From assembly GCA_934373235.1 (NCBI GenBank), contig CAKROW010000019.1:1-39553 (forward strand): a DNA stretch of 39,553 nucleotides, in the 5' to 3' direction. The position numbers were made by a program, and so were the translations under genes. This document shows, piece by piece, positions 16,569-24,426 of the stretch. A model generated the notes under the pieces. It worked only from the letters and a program-made list of their open reading frames with translations, did no database searches and was not told where the DNA came from. The first letter of the stretch is position 1. The number at the start of each line of letters is the position of its first letter. The DNA is from an uncultured Blautia sp. GTDB lineage: Bacteria > Bacillota > Clostridia > Lachnospirales > Lachnospiraceae.

Positions 16569-16586
16569 TTTGTGCTGCAGCACAAA
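16569..16586. promoter_or_regulatory. Perfect 18-bp palindrome, likely activator site
   Basis: TTTGTGCTGCAGCACAAA is a perfect palindrome located roughly 60 bp upstream of the inferred start point of the aminotransferase operon. Its place suits an activator; the neighbouring PucR protein is the obvious candidate. Confidence 0.5.
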
Positions 16587-16615
16587 CATTATTATTCTGT
16601 TGCCGCATTTTTGTT

Positions 16616-17809
16616 TTACATTTCATTCATCTGATATAACAGGAAGCCCAGCCTCAGTTGAAAGCGCACCTCAAAATCAGACAGGTTTTTTCCAAGTATC
16701 TCGGCGGCCTTTCCAAGTTTATAATTAATTGTATTTCGATGTACGATCAGCTCCTGCGACGCACTTTTGACACTGCAGTCATTAGCCAGGTAGCATTGAA
16801 GTACTCCCACCAGATCTGAGTGGTTCATCTCATCATATTCATATAATGGAGCTACTGTATCTGCCAGATATTCTTTTATTGCTTCTTTATCTGTAAGTGT
16901 GAGCAATACCCTGTAAATCCCGAGATCTTTATAAAAAATAATCTTTCCGTTATCTGTTCTGTTCTCTCCCGGAACCTGGCAGACACATAATAGATCCGAC
17001 ATTTTTTCTGCAAACTGATAGCTTTTATAAAGCTGTCTCAGCCCGGAAATCTGCTTACTTACACTTACAAGGATCTGTTCCTTCTGATGTGCCACCCTGC
17101 ACAGCATCTGATAAATCCTCTCTATAACTTTTCTGCATGATTCATCAGAATAATCACACAAAACCAGAAGGATCTGCTTATCCTGGGCACAACTCAAAAT
17201 CCCATTATAATTGCAGCGGATATGACTGCTCAGCTTAGATAAAATCTGCTCCAGCCTTGTTCCTGTTACACGATTGGTATCTTCCAGAACACGCACATTC
17301 ACAACCGTATATGCACTGTCTGTAAAATACCCTTTTCTCATCAGTGCCGAAACATACAGTTCTTCCTGCGACGGACATAAGAAGGCATTGTTCAGTGCCG
17401 TTGCAATTTCAATTGCATTCTGCTGCTCTTTTGTTATTGCAAAACATATGATCCTCATGATCTCAGCCATTCGGATCTTCCACGGTACTTCAAATACCGG
17501 GAATCCCTTTTCATTTGCAAAATCAATAACATCCTGTCCGATCTCACTGATATAAGGTCCTGTATTGATCACGATCCCGCTGGCTTTATTTCTCCAGACT
17601 TCCTTTACCAGACGAAGAAGAGTCAGATTTTCATTCAATCCTAATCCAGTTGTAAAAGTAAGCTCCTGTCCCTGCAGAAATGCAGAGATCGTGTCGCTGT
17701 CTACCATATGAGTCCATGACACTTCATGATCCAGCCCCGTCTCTCCTGCCACCAGCTTCATTTCCAGATGCTGTACCTGTTTCATGATCTCACGCAATGT
17801 TACTGCCAT
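16616..17809 (-). CDS. PucR-family transcriptional regulator
   Basis: This 397-residue protein has the N-terminal PucR ligand domain (MAVTLREIMKQVQHLEMKLV, then LTFTTGLGL and ASGIVINTGPYI, about 1-125), a GGDEF-like middle part, and a C-terminal PucR-type HTH (VLQCYLANDCSVKSASQELIVHRNTINYKLGKAAEILG, near 335-380). PucR proteins usually activate amine, purine or amino acid catabolism in response to the substrate or nitrogen state. I set the start at 17809 because AAGGTGT stands 7 nt upstream; a longer frame would overlap the tauE stop. It lies 44 nt after tauE and upstream of the aminotransferase operon it probably controls. Confidence 0.88.
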   Translation of the reverse strand: MAVTLREIMKQVQHLEMKLVAGETGLDHEVSWTHMVDSDTISAFLQGQELTFTTGLGLNENLTLLRLVKEVWRNKASGIVINTGPYISEIGQDVIDFANEKGFPVFEVPWKIRMAEIMRIICFAITKEQQNAIEIATALNNAFLCPSQEELYVSALMRKGYFTDSAYTVVNVRVLEDTNRVTGTRLEQILSKLSSHIRCNYNGILSCAQDKQILLVLCDYSDESCRKVIERIYQMLCRVAHQKEQILVSVSKQISGLRQLYKSYQFAEKMSDLLCVCQVPGENRTDNGKIIFYKDLGIYRVLLTLTDKEAIKEYLADTVAPLYEYDEMNHSDLVGVLQCYLANDCSVKSASQELIVHRNTINYKLGKAAEILGKNLSDFEVRFQLRLGFLLYQMNEM

Positions 17810-17853
17810 ATTTATACACCTTTCTACACCGTATCTTCCTGTAATCAACCACA

Positions 17854-18564
17854 TCAGACAATCAAAGATACTCCGGATATCAGAAGCAGTATATAAGTCA
17901 GATTCAGAAATACCCTCTGGGATACTTTACACACCAGCTTCTTACCTAACCATGTAGCTATAAGTAATGGCAGGATACTGATACAGATCAGCCGAATATC
18001 TGCCCTTCCGACCAGCCCGCTCCTGAACTGAGTAACCATCAGAAAAAAATTCAGCACCACCCATACAGGGGCCACTGTCGCACGAAATTCTTCTTTCTCT
18101 TTCAGTACCTGTGTTGCATAGATCACAAGTAAAGCTCCCCCTGATACAAACATGCCATGAATTATTCCTGCCAGGATCAGGACTATCCACAAAATGAGAT
18201 CCGGAAGTTTTTTCTCTGTATGGATGCACAGATTCTTTAATGCAACTGCGACGATTATGATTCCATATATTGTCAAAAGAATATCTTCAGATTTCACGAT
18301 CCGGCAGATCTGTATCCCTGCAAACATTCCAACCAACATGACTGCTGACATCTTAAGCAATTCTTTCCAGTTTATATGTCGATATCCGGTCACTGCGATC
18401 ATCAGTCCGGACAGCCAGGCCATAACATTCAGGATCACCTTTGCATGATCCAGCCCAAGCAAATAAACGGATGGCGGCATCGCCAGTACCGTGCCGGCAA
18501 ACCCTGTGATAGCCTGAATAACATTAGAAACAAACAATACAAGCAAAAATAACAATTCTTTCAT
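17854..18564 (-). CDS. TauE/SafE-family anion permease
   Basis: The 236-residue protein starts with the family pattern SNVIQAITGFAGTVLAMPP and has eight hydrophobic helices with two related halves (second half at GIIHGMFVSGGALLVIYA). TauE/SafE proteins export sulfite, sulfoacetate or other organosulfonates and small anions, though many members are uncharacterised. Together with the aminotransferase and reductase nearby, export of an anionic end product such as isethionate is a reasonable role. It is the first gene of a tauE-pucR unit with a near-consensus promoter and a leader terminator. AAGGAAG precedes the ATG. Confidence 0.85.
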   Translation of the reverse strand: MKELLFLLVLFVSNVIQAITGFAGTVLAMPPSVYLLGLDHAKVILNVMAWLSGLMIAVTGYRHINWKELLKMSAVMLVGMFAGIQICRIVKSEDILLTIYGIIIVAVALKNLCIHTEKKLPDLILWIVLILAGIIHGMFVSGGALLVIYATQVLKEKEEFRATVAPVWVVLNFFLMVTQFRSGLVGRADIRLICISILPLLIATWLGKKLVCKVSQRVFLNLTYILLLISGVSLIV

Positions 18565-18591
18565 AGAGCATTCTTCCTTTTCTGTATTATC

Positions 18592-18602
18592 TGTTTACCG
18601 CA
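18592..18602. promoter_or_regulatory. Shared 11-mer TGTTTACCGCA, copy 2
   Basis: Reverse complement of the 16426-16436 element; here it lies between the leader terminator and the tauE ribosome site. Confidence 0.35.
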
Positions 18603-18621
18603 CACTCTTTATCACTGCTGA

Positions 18622-18664
18622 TAAAATAAAAAGACGCTTTGCAATAATAACAGCAAAACGTCTT
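18622..18664 (-). terminator. Intrinsic terminator in the tauE leader
   Basis: On the minus strand AAGACGTTTTGC pairs with GCAAAGCGTCTT around a 10-nt loop and is followed by TTTTTATTTTATC. It begins only about 15 nt after the inferred transcription start of tauE-pucR, so it looks like an attenuator; it could also stop read-through from the hydrolase gene. Confidence 0.75.
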
Positions 18665-18682
18665 CGTTTTCCTATATTCTCG

Positions 18683-18711
18683 ATATTAGCACGCTAAAAA
18701 ACAAAAGTCAA
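18683..18711 (-). promoter_or_regulatory. Promoter of tauE-pucR
   Basis: TTGACT (18711-18706), 17-bp spacer and TAATAT (18688-18683) on the minus strand, a near-consensus sigma-A promoter. Confidence 0.7.
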
Positions 18712-18785
18712 CAGTTGCCTTTCCGGTAAACTGTCAGACAAAATCCATATTAATTTTGATAAGGATAATTGCCGGGGATTCCTGC

Positions 18786-19784
18786 TTATTGTCCTAAAAA
18801 GTCCAGTATTTTATTCACATACAGACTCATGGTATTGTCATCACTGCTGTATATTTCATGTTTTGTTCCCGGAAGGCAGGCATATTCACAGGTTGTCATT
18901 CCATGGTCATTGATATTTTTTGCAAATCTTCGCAGCGCACGGACAGATACAAGATCCTCATCTTCTGCCTGGAACACCAGCACCGGTGCTGTAAATTCCT
19001 TCCATGCGTGGAATCTCAGATACCAGCTCATCTTGGCAGATGCCCAGAGCCAGCTATAGGAAGGGGAGCATGTCTGAAGTTCTTTATACTTCTGACGCAT
19101 CCTGGAGTAACGCTCATACCTGGGCTTTGAAGTAGCCGAACTCTTCTCAAAGGTTCCGGTTCCACTGTAAGGCTTCTTTCCTGCCACATAACTTTCTCCC
19201 TTTCCGGTGAGACGTTTCTCTTCTGCAATAGCCACTGCCACAGGCCAGGGAATTTTGCCTGTAAGAGGACGGATCATGGGAGAATTCAGAATGATCCTGT
19301 TGAACCACTGTGGTTCCCATGCTGCCGCAATTCCACCGATGGCCCCGCCCATGGAATGTGCAAAAAGATCCAGCGGAAGATCCGGATGTGATTTTCTGAT
19401 GTAACGGCATACCTTCAGAAAATCCCTCACATACCGTCTCCAGGTATCTACATACACCAGGGACGGATCTCCCGTAAGACGGTAACTCATTCCATGACCA
19501 CAGTGTTCCGGTATATACACATGATATCCGGCCTGCAGAAAATAATAGATCAGCTCGTCATATTTAGGTGCTGCCTCTGTAAACCCATGACTTATAACGA
19601 TCACGCCCCGGGGATCATCAGCCAGATAACGCTGCACATGGAGCTTGCCTACAATACGCATGTCTTCTCTGTGGAAAGGATAATCCGCACCAGGCACATA
19701 GGCATTTCTTCTGCGAAGTGACAGATACGGTTCTGCTGTATTTTTCATTAAATAGGTATATTCATTTTCGTGTATGATATCCAT
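18786..19784 (-). CDS. Alpha/beta hydrolase, monoacylglycerol lipase/lysophospholipase type
   Basis: The 332-residue protein has the oxyanion-loop segment VIVISHGFTE, nucleophile Ser in FAHSMGG (first Gly of GxSxG is Ala), acid in FQAEDEDLVS and His in PGTKHEIY, which together make the catalytic triad of the lysophospholipase/monoglyceride lipase family. No signal peptide is seen, so it should act in the cytoplasm on lysolipids or other esters. I chose the ATG at 19784 because AGAGAGG stands 7 nt upstream; the longer frame begins with GTG. The nitroreductase gene lies 109 nt upstream on the same strand. Confidence 0.85.
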   Translation of the reverse strand: MDIIHENEYTYLMKNTAEPYLSLRRRNAYVPGADYPFHREDMRIVGKLHVQRYLADDPRGVIVISHGFTEAAPKYDELIYYFLQAGYHVYIPEHCGHGMSYRLTGDPSLVYVDTWRRYVRDFLKVCRYIRKSHPDLPLDLFAHSMGGAIGGIAAAWEPQWFNRIILNSPMIRPLTGKIPWPVAVAIAEEKRLTGKGESYVAGKKPYSGTGTFEKSSATSKPRYERYSRMRQKYKELQTCSPSYSWLWASAKMSWYLRFHAWKEFTAPVLVFQAEDEDLVSVRALRRFAKNINDHGMTTCEYACLPGTKHEIYSSDDNTMSLYVNKILDFLGQ

Positions 19785-19893
19785 TTCAAACCTCTCTTTG
19801 TTACAGTTCACAACAACCTGGGCAAAATGTATTCCGGATCATAATCTCACTCCTGCAAAAAGAAGAACAGGAAAGATCACTGTCGCCAGAATT

Positions 19894-20433
19894 TTATTCG
19901 TAGAATTTAACGATGTCCTGAACATCCTTTCTTCTGGGACGTGCCGGCTCCTCCGCTGCCTTTCCCACTGCGATTACGGCAACAACAGTCTCTGTTTCAG
20001 GGATTGCAAGAACTTCACGGATCTTATCTGCATCACGAAGTCCCATGATCAGAGTTCCATAGCCAAGCTCTTCTGCTTTGAGGATCAGATTCTCATTCTG
20101 AAGTCCCAGATCATAGCAGCCCCATCCGTTACCAAGCTCATTGTCCGCAGTTCCATCCTTCTGGAATCCTGAATGATCATGTACAAATGTGGTAATGATA
20201 AGGGAGGTATTTTCTGTCTTTGCAAAGTTAAGCTCCGGAAGACATTCCTTACGGATGCGGTTCACCATATCCTCAGATGTTACACAGTAATATCTTCCGG
20301 TCTGGGAATTCTTCCAGCTTGGTGCCTCCTGTGCAGCCTGGATCAGTGTGAGAATATCTTCCTTTGTAATCCTGCCTTCTGCACTGTATTTACGGATCGT
20401 TCTTCTTTGTTCCATAAGTTTCTGAAATTCCAT
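19894..20433 (-). CDS. Nitroreductase-family FMN oxidoreductase
   Basis: At 179 residues it matches short nitroreductases: MEQRRTIRKYS (Arg-Ser/Thr-Arg FMN-phosphate region) at the start, EAPSWKNSQTGRYYCV near 37-50, and GYGTLIMGLRDADKIREVLAIPETETVVAVIAVGKA in the C-terminal half. The family reduces nitro groups, quinones or enones with NAD(P)H via FMN; physiological substrates are mostly unknown. AGGAGGAC stands before the ATG. The gene is divergent from phosphoketolase across a 296-bp gap. Confidence 0.88.
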   Translation of the reverse strand: MEFQKLMEQRRTIRKYSAEGRITKEDILTLIQAAQEAPSWKNSQTGRYYCVTSEDMVNRIRKECLPELNFAKTENTSLIITTFVHDHSGFQKDGTADNELGNGWGCYDLGLQNENLILKAEELGYGTLIMGLRDADKIREVLAIPETETVVAVIAVGKAAEEPARPRRKDVQDIVKFYE

Positions 20434-20641
20434 CGTATCGTCCTCCTGATCTGGTACTCTGATATTTTAAGATATTTACTCATTTTTTGGTGATTTTATT
20501 TTATCATACTGCATTATAAATTCAAGACCTGACCATTATGTTTGCTGTGCCGGTATTGGATCGTACAACATTTCAGGTTCCTTTCTGATAATTTTTGTAC
20601 TGTTACTATCCATATCAAATTTTTATGGTTTTAATCAAAAA

Positions 20642-20669
20642 TTGCTATTTTACATCTGTTTCTTATAAT
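20642..20669 (+). promoter_or_regulatory. Promoter of xfp
   Basis: TTGCTA (20642-20647), 16-bp spacer and TATAAT (20664-20669) on the plus strand, giving a start near 20676. The consensus -10 suits strong expression. Confidence 0.6.
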
Positions 20670-20680
20670 GTTATATTGAC

Positions 20681-20700
20681 TTCGTTAAAAAAACAACGAA
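20681..20700 (+). promoter_or_regulatory. Inverted repeat TTCGTT-N8-AACGAA before xfp
   Basis: Perfect 6-bp arms separated by eight bases, placed just after the predicted transcription start and 29 nt before the start codon, a typical roadblock-operator position. Confidence 0.45.
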
Positions 20701-20729
20701 CATTTTACTAAAAAGAAAGAGGTACCAAC

Positions 20730-23105
20730 ATGGACGACAATAAAATGTGTCTTGAGAAACAGCCGTTATCTCAGGAAATGCTGGACAAAATGGATGCGTA
20801 CTGGCGTGCAGCCAACTACCTTTCCGCTGGTCAGCTCTATCTTCTCGATAACCCGCTTTTAAAAGAGCCGCTTACCATGGATCAGATCAAGAAAAAGATC
20901 GTAGGTCACTGGGGAACTGTACCTGGCCAGAACTTTGTTTATGTACACTGCAACCGTGCCATCAAACGTTATGATCTGGACATGATCCTTCTTTCCGGCC
21001 CCGGACACGGTGGAAACTTCCTGATCGCCAACACATATCTGGAAGGTTCCTACAGTGAAGTTTATCCGAACATCAGCCAGGATGAGGAAGGTATGAAGAA
21101 AATGTTCAAGCAGTTCTCCTTCCCATGCGGAGTTCCAAGCCACTGTGCACCTGAGACACCAGGTTCCATCAACGAAGGTGGTGAGCTTGGTTATTCTATC
21201 GCTCATGCATTTGGTGCTGTATTTGATAACCCGGATCTTATTGCAACTGTCGTTGTTGGTGACGGCGAGGCTGAGACTGGCCCCCTGGCAACTTCCTGGC
21301 AGTCCAATAAATTCCTGAACCCGATCACAGACGGTGCTGTGCTCCCGATCCTTCATCTGAACGGATACAAGATCAGCAATCCGACTATCTTCTCACGTAT
21401 CTCTCACGAGGAGATCGAGAACTTCTTCAAGGGCTGTGGCTGGAAACCGTACTTTGTTGAGGGTGATGACCCGATGACAATGCACAAAAAGATGGCTGAG
21501 ACTATGGATACTGTTATCGAAGAGATCAAAGCTATCCAGAAAAACGCACGAGAAAACAACGATCCTGAGCGTCCATTCTGGCCAATGATCGTTCTGCGTA
21601 CACCAAAGGGATGGACTGGCCCGAAGGTTGTTGACGGACAGCAGATCGAGGGATCCTTCCGTGCACATCAGGTTCCGCTTTCCATGGAATCTCCTGAGCA
21701 TCTTGACCTTCTTAAAGAATGGCTTAAGAGCTATCATGCAGAGGAACTCTTTGATGAGAACGGCCGTCTGATCCCTGAGCTTGCAGAGCTTGCTCCTAAA
21801 GGTGATGCTCGTCTCGGTGCAAACCCACATGCAAACGGCGGACTTCTTCTGAAAGATCTTCGTCTCCCTGACTTCCGTTCCTATGGAATCGATGTTCAGC
21901 CTGGTAAGACAAAAGCACAGGATATGATCGAACTTGGCGGATATATCCGTGATATTTTCAAACTGAATGAGGAGAACAAAAACTTCCGTATCTTCGGACC
22001 GGATGAGAGTATGTCCAACCGTCTCTACAAAGTATTCGAGGCACAGAACCGTGACTGGAACGCAGAAATGCTTGACACAGATGACTGCCTTGCAAGAAAC
22101 GGACGTATCATGGACAGTATGCTCAGCGAGCATATGTGCGAAGGATGGCTGGAAGGATATCTTCTTACAGGACGTCATGGTTTCTTCGCAAGCTACGAGG
22201 CATTTATCCGTATCGTAGATTCCATGGCAGCTCAGCATGCTAAATGGCTTAAAGTCTGCAACCAGCTTTCCTGGAGACAGCCGATTGCATCCCTGAACTT
22301 CATCCTTACATCCAACGTATGGCAGCAGGATCACAACGGATTCACACATCAGGATCCTGGATTCCTTGATCACATCGCCAACAAGAAAGCAGACGTAGTA
22401 CGTATGTATCTCCCACCGGATACCAACTGCCTCCTTTCCTGCTTCGATCACTGCATCAAGAGCAAGAACTATGTCAATGCTATTGTTGCATCCAAACACC
22501 CGAGCTGCCAGTGGCTTTCCATGGAGCAGGCTGTTAAGCACTGCACACAGGGAATCGGTATCTGGGACTGGGCAAGCAACGACTGCGGCGAGGAACCGGA
22601 TGTTGTTATGGCATGCTGCGGTGATACACCAACTCTTGAGACAATGGCAGCAGTTACCATCCTTCGCGATGAAATGCCTGAGCTTAAGATCCGTGTTGTA
22701 AACGTTGTCGACCTATTTAAACTTGAATCTGACCACAAACATCCACACGGTCTCAGTGATGCTGAATATGACGCACTGTTCACAAAGGACAAACCTGTTA
22801 TCTTCGCATTCCACGGATATCCGACACTGATCCATGAGCTGACATATGAACGTCACAACCACAACATTTCCGTTCACGGATATCAGGAGGAAGGTACTAT
22901 CACCACTCCATTCGATATGCGTGTACAGAACCAGATCGATCGTTTCAACCTTGTAAAAGATGTTATCATGCATCTTCCACAGCTTGGAAACAGAGGTTCC
23001 TTCCTTGTTCAGAAGATGAACGACAAGCTTGTTGAACACAAGCAGTACATCGCTGAGTATGGTCAGGATCTTGAGGAGATCAGAAACTGGGAGTGGCATA
23101 AATAA
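20730..23105 (+). CDS. xfp: Phosphoketolase (xylulose-5-phosphate/fructose-6-phosphate)
   Basis: The 791-residue enzyme is full length for the TPP-dependent family. Visible are SGPGHGGNF, GGELGYSIAHAFGA, the TPP-binding VVGDGEAETGPLATSW, LHLNGYKISNPTI and the GRHGFFASYEAFIRIVDSM segment. It splits xylulose 5-phosphate (or fructose 6-phosphate) with phosphate to acetyl phosphate plus glyceraldehyde 3-phosphate (or erythrose 4-phosphate), so pentoses and hexoses feed acetate and ATP. It is a single-gene unit with its own promoter and an inverted repeat near the start point. A GAGGT ribosome site stands before the ATG. The specificity for one or both sugar phosphates is not clear from sequence. 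Confidence 0.96.
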   Translation: MDDNKMCLEKQPLSQEMLDKMDAYWRAANYLSAGQLYLLDNPLLKEPLTMDQIKKKIVGHWGTVPGQNFVYVHCNRAIKRYDLDMILLSGPGHGGNFLIANTYLEGSYSEVYPNISQDEEGMKKMFKQFSFPCGVPSHCAPETPGSINEGGELGYSIAHAFGAVFDNPDLIATVVVGDGEAETGPLATSWQSNKFLNPITDGAVLPILHLNGYKISNPTIFSRISHEEIENFFKGCGWKPYFVEGDDPMTMHKKMAETMDTVIEEIKAIQKNARENNDPERPFWPMIVLRTPKGWTGPKVVDGQQIEGSFRAHQVPLSMESPEHLDLLKEWLKSYHAEELFDENGRLIPELAELAPKGDARLGANPHANGGLLLKDLRLPDFRSYGIDVQPGKTKAQDMIELGGYIRDIFKLNEENKNFRIFGPDESMSNRLYKVFEAQNRDWNAEMLDTDDCLARNGRIMDSMLSEHMCEGWLEGYLLTGRHGFFASYEAFIRIVDSMAAQHAKWLKVCNQLSWRQPIASLNFILTSNVWQQDHNGFTHQDPGFLDHIANKKADVVRMYLPPDTNCLLSCFDHCIKSKNYVNAIVASKHPSCQWLSMEQAVKHCTQGIGIWDWASNDCGEEPDVVMACCGDTPTLETMAAVTILRDEMPELKIRVVNVVDLFKLESDHKHPHGLSDAEYDALFTKDKPVIFAFHGYPTLIHELTYERHNHNISVHGYQEEGTITTPFDMRVQNQIDRFNLVKDVIMHLPQLGNRGSFLVQKMNDKLVEHKQYIAEYGQDLEEIRNWEWHK

Positions 23106-23150
23106 TCTGACAGGATAATACACACCAACCATTATATGAGATAATCACAA

Positions 23151-23197
23151 CCTGCCTGCAGGATTCTCCGCCTGCAGCAGGTTATTCTGAGTGACAT
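23151..23197. repeat. Dispersed palindromic repeat, copy B
   Basis: Second copy of the 640-685 element. Here AACCTGCCTGCAGG pairs with CCTGCAGCAGGTT to make a stem of about 13 bp with one bulge. It lies between the convergent xfp and lysR-type genes and may act as their common transcript end, though no T-run follows. Confidence 0.55.
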
Positions 23198-23229
23198 TTA
23201 CCCCTTCGACACACAGTCATGGTTTATAT

Positions 23230-24129
23230 TTATTTATACAGATATCTCTCACTCAGAAATTTCTGAAATTCTTTAGAGGCCACACTCTGGGGATACTCCG
23301 TGTCATAAATGAGGATAATATTTCTCTCCGGCAGTGCCTCTTTTACTTTGATCTCAAACACTCTTCCGGTTTTCAGATCCTCCTGGGCAAATTCCGCAGG
23401 GATAAACCCGATTCCCAGATTATATCTGACAGCCGGAAGTATCATATCAGTAGTCGCCAGTTCCATATCCGGAAAAAATTTCAGCCCGTGCTCCGCAAAG
23501 TAACCGTTAAGAAATGTTCTTGTAAGAGTCTCCGAAGTAAGGCTGATCCATGGATAACTGGTCAGTTCTTCCAGCGAACATGTCTTACCCTGAAGCTCCC
23601 TGAAACGGCTTCCGCTGATCAGCACTTCATGATATTTCCTCAGTACCTTCATTCTAAGAGGATTCGCTACCTGCAAGCTTGTGGAAACAAAAGCCAGATC
23701 AACTTTTCCCTCCTTAACTGCATTGACGGAATCTGTGGTGCTGTTATTTAAGATTTTGAAATGTACATTGGGATACCGGCTGTTAAACTCTCCCATTGCC
23801 TGAAAAAGATAACAATGAAGTGCAGTCTCTGTCGCACTGATATAAATAGTTCCGTTGTCCATGCTGAGAAGGCTGCTTAAGTTACTCTCTCCACGAAAAA
23901 ACTGGGAGCATCCGGCAGCAACATATTCGTAAAAAGCATGACCTTCCGGAGTAAGCTTCATCCCCTTTTTGCTTCGGATAAAAAGCCTGCACCCCAGCTC
24001 ATTCTCCAGATTATGGATCGTCCTGGTCACTGCCGGCTGGCTGGTCTTCAGCACGGCCGCTGCCTTGGTAAGATTCTCATATTTTGCCACATAATAAAAT
24101 ATCTTATAATATTCAAAATTAGAATTCAT
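23230..24129 (-). CDS. LysR-family transcriptional regulator
   Basis: The 299-residue protein has the LysR HTH at its start (YVAKYENLTKAAAVLKTSQPAVTRTIHNLE, then LFIRSKKGMKLTPEG) and a two-lobe inducer domain from about residue 90. It is the last gene of the minus-strand operon that starts with the winged-helix-like gene at 28016, 17 nt after DUF1294. LysR proteins bind a small co-inducer and usually control a nearby gene; the EamA exporter two genes upstream, or a distant target, is possible. A GGGGG ribosome site precedes the ATG. Confidence 0.9.
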   Translation of the reverse strand: MNSNFEYYKIFYYVAKYENLTKAAAVLKTSQPAVTRTIHNLENELGCRLFIRSKKGMKLTPEGHAFYEYVAAGCSQFFRGESNLSSLLSMDNGTIYISATETALHCYLFQAMGEFNSRYPNVHFKILNNSTTDSVNAVKEGKVDLAFVSTSLQVANPLRMKVLRKYHEVLISGSRFRELQGKTCSLEELTSYPWISLTSETLTRTFLNGYFAEHGLKFFPDMELATTDMILPAVRYNLGIGFIPAEFAQEDLKTGRVFEIKVKEALPERNIILIYDTEYPQSVASKEFQKFLSERYLYK

Positions 24130-24146
24130 GAATCCGTACCCCCAAT

Positions 24147-24422
24147 CTACGGCTGCATATACATAACAAAATATCCCATTGCCAGATGCAGTACCAGCAT
24201 CAATGGTACACCCACCGCAAATTTTCTTTTTCTGGTCTTATGGTGAAACAGATGCATAGCCACCAGACCGCCCGCAGCGCCTCCGATAAAAGATAATCCC
24301 AGAAGTGTCTTCTCCGGTATTCTCCACTGTTTATGTACTGCTTTCCATTTATCGATCCCAAAAGCCGTAAAGGTGATCAGATTTACAGCAGCAAGATACC
24401 AGATCAAAATTGTATTTTCCAT
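24147..24422 (-). CDS. DUF1294 small membrane protein
   Basis: This 91-residue protein matches DUF1294: FGIDKWKAVHKQWRIPEKTLLGLSFIGGAAGGLVAM with HHKTRKRKF in the second half. Two to three membrane helices are expected. Function is unknown in general. It starts 4 nt after the EamA gene stop and is likely translationally coupled to it. Confidence 0.85.
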   Translation of the reverse strand: MENTILIWYLAAVNLITFTAFGIDKWKAVHKQWRIPEKTLLGLSFIGGAAGGLVAMHLFHHKTRKRKFAVGVPLMLVLHLAMGYFVMYMQP

Positions 24423-24426
24423 ATGA

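Noticed and set aside
16375..16615. Glycine, glutamine or guanidine riboswitch in the aminotransferase leader
   Set aside because: The conserved cores of these classes could not be found; only a promoter, palindrome and terminator can be supported.
18622..18664. Reading this hairpin only as the terminator of the hydrolase gene
   Set aside because: A good promoter lies between the hydrolase stop and the hairpin, so a leader role for tauE is at least as likely; the hydrolase role is kept as an alternative.
21393..22541. 382-codon minus-strand open frame inside phosphoketolase
   Set aside because: Antisense shadow of xfp; no family features and no start signal.
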